Source: Sphaerisporangium corydalis
GTDB lineage: Bacteria; Actinomycetota; Actinomycetes; Streptosporangiales; Streptosporangiaceae
Length of the DNA stretch: 64,000 nt
Assembly (NCBI RefSeq): GCF_025506355.1
Contig: NZ_JANZYP010000055.1
Span: forward strand, 1 to 64,000
Direction: 5' to 3'
Numbering within the stretch: the stretch's first letter is position 1; the number at the start of each line of letters is the position of its first letter. Shown piece by piece: positions 60,701-64,000 of this stretch. The translations under genes were made by a program, and so were the position numbers. The notes beneath the pieces were generated by a model. The model did no database searches. It was not told where the DNA came from and saw nothing but the letters and a program-made list of their open reading frames with translations.

Positions 60701-62176
60701 AAGGAGATCCTCGGCCAGATCGACGAGGCGGAGAAGGAGCTCGGCGCGGCGAAGGCCACCTGGCGGGCCGAGGACGCCCGGGCCCGCGAGGAGCACGACG
60801 CCCTGGTCAGGGCCACGTACGCCGACGAGCACGGCCGCGCCGCGCTCCTGGTCGCGGTGGGGGAGCTGCTCGACCGGCTCGCGTCGTTCGCGCCGTTCGC
60901 CCACACCGACCTGCGCCCGGTCCTCGGCGTCGCCGCAGGGCCGTCCTGGCCGGACAGCACCCGATGGCCAGAACCCGGGCGCGTCGCCGCCGAGGTCATC
61001 GATCGGCTCTCCACGCGGGAACCCGCCCTGGCGGTCCGGTCTGTCCTGCCGGACGGCGTGGCCGAGCTGCTCGAGCTCTACGACGCGGCCGCCCCGGGCC
61101 GGTCGCCGGGCGAGAGCGCGCGCAAGGGCGCCCGCGACCGGATGTCGGAGGCGCTCAAACGGTTCGACGACGCGCTGAACGCCTGCGAGGAGGACTACCG
61201 CCTCGACTGGGAGCCCGGCGAGTCCGTGGTCGTCGTGCGGGTACGTGACGCCGACGGCCGCCACCCGGTCGCCGAGTTCGCCCGCCGGGTGGCCGGCCGG
61301 GCGCGGGAGCAGGGCGTCCTGCTGGAGGAGCGCGAGCGTACGGTCCTGGAGGACGAGCTGCTGGCCGGCCTGGCCCAGCAGATCTTCGACCGGGTCCGCG
61401 TCGCCAGGGACCTGGTCCGGGGCATGGACGCCGACACCAGGTCAAGGCCGATGTCGACGGGCACCACCGTCGGCATCCGCTGGGTCGTGTCCGACAAGAT
61501 CACGGACGTGCAGCGGGAGGTCTCCGAACTGCTGGGACAGGACGGCCTCGGTGCCGGCCACCTCGCCGGGCTGCGCCGCCTGCTGCGGCAGATGATCCGC
61601 GACCACCGCGCCGCGCATCCCCGGGCGACGTACAAGGAGGTGCTGTCCGCCGTCCTGGACTACCGCACCTGGCGCACCTTCGAGCTGCGGCTCAAGGTGC
61701 CGGGGGAGGAGGACGTGAAGCTGAGCAAGAGGCGCCACTCCCAGATGTCGGGCGGGGAGAAGTCGGCGGCCATCCACCTGCCGCTGTTCGCGGCGGCCAA
61801 CTCGCTGTACTCGTCCGCGTCGCCCGGCTGCCCCCGGATGATCGCGCTCGACGAGGCGTTCGCCGGCATCGACGACGTCTACAAGCCCGACCTGCTCGGG
61901 CTCACCGTGCGCTACGACCTGGACGTGTTCATGACCGGGCACGACCTGTGGGCCCGCTACGACACGGTGCCCGCCGCCGCGCACTACGACATGCACAGCG
62001 ACAAGGCCTCGCACACCGTGTCGGCGATGCTGGTCCTGTGGGACGGGCGCGAGCTGGTCGACTCGGCGGCGGGTTTCGCCGGCAACGAGGAACTCGCCGG
62101 CGAACTCCTCGGCTTCACCCCCACCCGCCGCACCCCCCTCCCTCCCACCCTCCTCACCCTCCCCGAAGCCCCCTAG
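57788..62176 (+). CDS. jetC: Wadjet type II SMC-like ATPase JetC (TIGR02680 family)
   Basis: A 1462-residue SMC/SbcC-like ATPase. The N-terminal head has the P-loop GHNGSGKT (33-40). Long coiled coils (about 290-590 and 800-1000) flank a hinge-like globular region (PLWRLVRFADGVADAE). The C-terminal head has the ABC signature SQMSGGEKSA (about 1319-1328) and Walker B MIALDEAFAGID (about 1353). It is the loop-extruding motor of the plasmid-restricting complex. Unusually, residues about 492-558 are a run of 9-10-residue tandem repeats. No jetD follows: its TAG shares bases with the stop of a convergent gene. Confidence 0.93.
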   Translation: MTRFKPSRAGLINIWDYTDEEFVFADGRLVLRGHNGSGKTKALEVLFPFILDGVVDARRLDPFSGENRTMKANLLYRGQESEYGFVWMEFAAGERTVTLVIALHAHKDRPSVKTAFFVTARRVGADFGLLTEESRPLTEQQLRKVLEPEAWHDSATAYRHAVDTTLFGLGRERYTQLLDLLLALRRPLLAKDLDPGKVSDTLTAGLSPVSEDLVEQAARDFENLAAVQRLADDLVRADDASRAFLDHYAAYLRVGVRSHLDRVAARTAQVVEQAAAIGEARAEMQRAAGAQEEAKEACEAAEAERSRLDGRLDGLKKHEAYTAQADLDGLRAQAGRAAQEIAQAREADGRAARHISDLQDEAGQVERRLGEAREAAGRQASARAEAAALAGIPDTGDDPEAARAQVTARLQDVEDVRSHLGRVNEAERERARAELAARASEEKAESGEASCATAERHLTDTRAQAATALTTWSAQWSPPHPHPLATTLTLKPDPVMTGDVRANPVLGGGVPADPIVGGDVQAEPVANGDVGPGAVAGGVQAGVVAGNVQAGVAAGGVLGAGEVAALAEGLGRVGEGGAPGLVEIFGELTEASRTALVTELAGRENELARLAEEAGRLAALRDEVAAERDDAPPLAATRPAGRATRPGAPLWRLVRFADGVADAEAAAVEGALDAAGLLTAWIHPDPVLTAAAVREAEADAFLLPAPAGARPAGRTLSSVLVPEEQDLVPARAIADVLDSIALTTELTVPAAAPAIGGRGAFSLGVHVGALPKDAPEYIGATHRAARRRARIAAHERDLEDLARRRSLAARERDALQRRLDDIGRAREGLRSIGRDIPKAVAALAEKSTLLAAARAARAEAVAVLDAATAEVDARRRRLRQAAADRAMPADEAGAEAVARAAGDFTATGERLFQRLADIGALETDLAGRRRTIARLDDEHRTAREALVSKEAAHLDLAERLAALEETLSAPLKEILGQIDEAEKELGAAKATWRAEDARAREEHDALVRATYADEHGRAALLVAVGELLDRLASFAPFAHTDLRPVLGVAAGPSWPDSTRWPEPGRVAAEVIDRLSTREPALAVRSVLPDGVAELLELYDAAAPGRSPGESARKGARDRMSEALKRFDDALNACEEDYRLDWEPGESVVVVRVRDADGRHPVAEFARRVAGRAREQGVLLEERERTVLEDELLAGLAQQIFDRVRVARDLVRGMDADTRSRPMSTGTTVGIRWVVSDKITDVQREVSELLGQDGLGAGHLAGLRRLLRQMIRDHRAAHPRATYKEVLSAVLDYRTWRTFELRLKVPGEEDVKLSKRRHSQMSGGEKSAAIHLPLFAAANSLYSSASPGCPRMIALDEAFAGIDDVYKPDLLGLTVRYDLDVFMTGHDLWARYDTVPAAAHYDMHSDKASHTVSAMLVLWDGRELVDSAAGFAGNEELAGELLGFTPTRRTPLPPTLLTLPEAP
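59261..59460. repeat. 30/27-bp tandem repeats inside jetC
   Basis: Four 30-bp and about three 27-bp degenerate units encode variants of D/E-P-V-x-G-G-D-V-Q-A. GACGTTCAGGCG-like cores recur. They interrupt the coiled coil just before the hinge, in frame. Confidence 0.8.
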
Positions 62177-63867
62177 GAGGCTTTCTGGTCGGTCTGTTCC
62201 ACGGTGATCTGGGGGTGGTCCTCCGGGAACAGGGCGGAGGGCTGGGCGGTGCCGAGGTGGGGGCGGCGGAAGGGGGCCGTGGTCTGGGTGATGTTCTCCA
62301 TGACCTCGGAGATGAGGCTCTGCGCGATGTGCAGCGGCATGTGCTGGAGGAGGCCCGCGGCGTCGCCGCCGACGTACGCGGGCACGTTCATGTCCTTCAA
62401 CCGGTCCAGGAAGCGTTCCAGCACGATCGCGTCCCGGCCCAGCAGCCGCAACTGCTCCTCCAGCTCGGCGACGCCCGCCTTGTCGCGCATCCGCTGCGTC
62501 TCGATCCGGGTCAGGTCGATGTCGTGCTGGATCCCCGCGCTGCCCAGCTCGTGATGCAGCTTCGCCTGCCGGTTGCGTTCCGCGGCGATTGCGCGGCGCA
62601 GCTCGTCGATGCCGGTCTCCTCGGGCTCGAACTCATTCAGCGTGGTGCGGACCGCCTTGACGCCCCAGGCGTCCAGCGCCTCGCAGACGAGTTCCTCCAG
62701 CTCCAGCCGCACCCGGCCGGAGTTGTCGAGGAAGTCCTCAATGCGGTACCCCCCGGTCTCGGTCTGGAAGTAGCCCTCGACCGTGCGGCCGAGGACCTTG
62801 TCGACGAACCGCCGCACCGGCTCGGTGTCGTCGTCGCCGCCGGACGACGACCGGTGGCCGAAGCGGCCGACCAGCCGGGGTGCCGCCTTGGCGGGGATCT
62901 CGATGGTCTGCGACATGGTGAACCGCAGCCAGTGTCCCTCGACGTTGATCCGGATCTGTTCCAGCGTCTTGTCATAGTTGGTATCGGGCTTACCGGTTCT
63001 GCGGGTCCACTCCAGGACCAGGATGTGCGTCGGGATGAGCACCACCTGGGCGAACCACGGGTTGATCCGGTACACGCCGCCCTGGCTGAGCGTCTCCTCC
63101 TGCACGCCGTGCAGGCCCCCGTTCCCGATGAACACGTCGGGCAGCTGGAAGCTCTCGTGCCCGTCGACCGGGTGTCCCACCACCTCGTCCTCGCCGGGCC
63201 GCCGCCCCTCGCGGGCGATGACCACGCCGACCGTGCCCACCGGGATCTCGGTCTCCATCAGGTCGGCGGCGGTGAGCCCGTACCGCCCGTGGCCGATGGT
63301 GTCCACGGTCAGCACCTCGAACAACAGCGGATTGACCGCGTAGTCGGCCCCGCCCCGCAGCACGCCCGGCTGCCGGCCCTTCTGCCCGCCGTCGCGCAGG
63401 AACCGCGTGCCGTCCTGGAAGTCGTCGCAGTCGACGTGCGCGCACAGCGTGCGGGTGACCGGCGCCGGGAGGCCGTCCCTGGCGACGACTACCCCGATGG
63501 TGCCGGTGGGCACCCGCGTCCAGGGCACGGGGGTGACCTGGTACAGGAAGGGCGGCAGCAGGTGGCGCTGGTCGGAACCGAGCGTCTCCGCCTGGTGGCC
63601 GATCGACCCGTGGGCGCGCACCTGCCGGGACTCGTCGCCGGGGCGCACCCGGCCGAACTTCTTGCGCACGAGCCCGACATGCCCGGGCGGCACCTGCTGG
63701 ACGCACCGCCACGCCGCGTACGCGGTGCCGCCAAGGGCGATCGGCAGGGACAGGAAGGCGGCGAGCCCGGCGCCGGCGCCGGCCAGCGACAGGAGGAGGA
63801 ACAGCGTCAGGAAGGCCGTCAGGGCGAGCGCGGACACGACCTCGGCCATCCGCCGGACGGTGATCAT
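62173..63867 (-). CDS. SPFH/flotillin-like membrane protein
   Basis: A 564-residue protein from ATG 63867, which overlaps the upstream gene's TGA. Two N-terminal membrane helices (about 9-30 and 34-52) are followed by SPFH-type strands. The motif PxGxVGxV recurs at residues 60-66, 120-126 and 209-215, suggesting repeated beta elements. INVEGHWLRFTMSQTIEIPA leads into a long Arg/Glu coiled coil (about 430-490, AIAAERNRQAKLHHELG) and a LLQHMP-type flotillin tail. Such proteins oligomerise into membrane microdomain scaffolds. It is convergent with jetC, their stops sharing CTAG, so it is not part of that operon. Confidence 0.85.
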   Translation of the reverse strand: MITVRRMAEVVSALALTAFLTLFLLLSLAGAGAGLAAFLSLPIALGGTAYAAWRCVQQVPPGHVGLVRKKFGRVRPGDESRQVRAHGSIGHQAETLGSDQRHLLPPFLYQVTPVPWTRVPTGTIGVVVARDGLPAPVTRTLCAHVDCDDFQDGTRFLRDGGQKGRQPGVLRGGADYAVNPLLFEVLTVDTIGHGRYGLTAADLMETEIPVGTVGVVIAREGRRPGEDEVVGHPVDGHESFQLPDVFIGNGGLHGVQEETLSQGGVYRINPWFAQVVLIPTHILVLEWTRRTGKPDTNYDKTLEQIRINVEGHWLRFTMSQTIEIPAKAAPRLVGRFGHRSSSGGDDDTEPVRRFVDKVLGRTVEGYFQTETGGYRIEDFLDNSGRVRLELEELVCEALDAWGVKAVRTTLNEFEPEETGIDELRRAIAAERNRQAKLHHELGSAGIQHDIDLTRIETQRMRDKAGVAELEEQLRLLGRDAIVLERFLDRLKDMNVPAYVGGDAAGLLQHMPLHIAQSLISEVMENITQTTAPFRRPHLGTAQPSALFPEDHPQITVEQTDQKAS

Positions 63868-64000
63868 GCCTGCCTCCACGCGCGCAGCCGCAGGTGTACC
63901 GCCATGGTGGTCTCGATCCACTTGTCGTGCCAGTTGGGATGCCCCTCCAGCTGCGGGTTGCGCAGCGTGGGGAAGAAGGCGTCGCCGCGCCGGGCCGGGG
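63864..64000 (-). CDS. C-terminal fragment of a gene cut by the window edge
   Basis: An open minus-strand frame of about 45 codons enters from the window end and stops at TGA 63866-63864, overlapping the SPFH start (ATGA). Its tail reads HPNWHDKWIETTMAVHLRLR then AWRQA. The coupling implies that it is the upstream partner of the SPFH gene. Too short to identify. Confidence 0.6.
   Translation of the reverse strand, partial: PARRGDAFFPTLRNPQLEGHPNWHDKWIETTMAVHLRLRAWRQA

Noticed and set aside
57713-61264. An uninterrupted antisense frame of over 1100 codons opposite jetC
   Set aside because: Composition is Gly/Arg/Val-rich, with no domain motifs and no ribosome site; it mirrors the G+C-biased third positions of jetC, whose SMC motifs are intact.
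54805-62176. Possible MksB/MukBEF chromosome condensin or type I Wadjet
   Set aside because: The first two proteins lack DUF3375/DUF4194-like features and match the TIGR02677/02678 pattern; subunit sizes and order fit type II Wadjet.

Overview
The window is very G+C-rich DNA with strong third-position G/C bias, many GTG and TTG starts, and operons joined by 4-base ATGA/GTGA overlaps. Together with the gene families present this points to a filamentous actinomycete. Soil-type glycan hydrolases, a shared-ATPase sugar ABC transporter, a GlnX/GlnH-like pair and an SCO6655-like GTP cyclohydrolase paralogue fit that reading. A member of the Streptosporangiales is my guess, with low certainty. I saw no rRNA, tRNA, CRISPR array, insertion sequence or prophage.

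Region 0-12.2 kb: mostly single genes. These are a nucleoside deoxyribosyltransferase-like protein, a surface protein, a YciI protein, a P-loop kinase, two divergent secreted GH43 arabinan-type hydrolases with LacI-type operators between them, a thioesterase, a quinone oxidoreductase, a secreted RCC1 propeller, an NmrA-like oxidoreductase divergent from a TetR regulator with twin operators, and a SnoaL-like protein. Region 12.3-16.0 kb is a probable glutamate/aspartate sensing unit (GlnX-like and GlnH-like) translationally coupled to an MHS-family transporter. Region 16.2-20.8 kb holds a membrane-tethered STAND/TPR ATPase, a Gfo/Idh pseudogene, an aminoglycoside-phosphotransferase-like gene and a paired CrcB fluoride channel.

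Region 20.8-29.3 kb (minus strand) is a complete glycan-uptake operon: LacI regulator, lipoprotein binding protein, two permeases, GH31, and a secreted clan-A-like hydrolase with two tandem C-terminal modules. Region 29.4-32.7 kb is a malic enzyme-fumarase operon.

Region 34.0-41.9 kb is the most unusual part. It is a compact, translationally coupled cluster with a GTP cyclohydrolase II paralogue lacking the usual tyrosine, a creatininase/ArfB-like amidohydrolase, a PTPS/QueD-like protein with a degenerate active site, an MDR dehydrogenase, a glycosyltransferase, a methyltransferase, a flippase-like membrane protein and an inositol-monophosphatase-like phosphatase. A CDP-alcohol phosphatidyltransferase is divergent. 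I infer a pathway from GTP to a modified, possibly glycosylated or membrane-linked pyrimidine/pterin product.

Region 41.9-54.6 kb: RecD2-like helicase, an alpha/beta hydrolase, a large secreted subtilase, a LysR-formate dehydrogenase pair with a clear LysR box, a methyltransferase with a decayed kinase-like N-terminus, and a two-gene envelope unit. Region 54.8-62.2 kb is a type II Wadjet plasmid-defence operon (jetA-jetB-jetC) with no jetD at its usual place; jetC runs tail-to-tail into an SPFH-domain protein whose upstream gene is cut by the window end.
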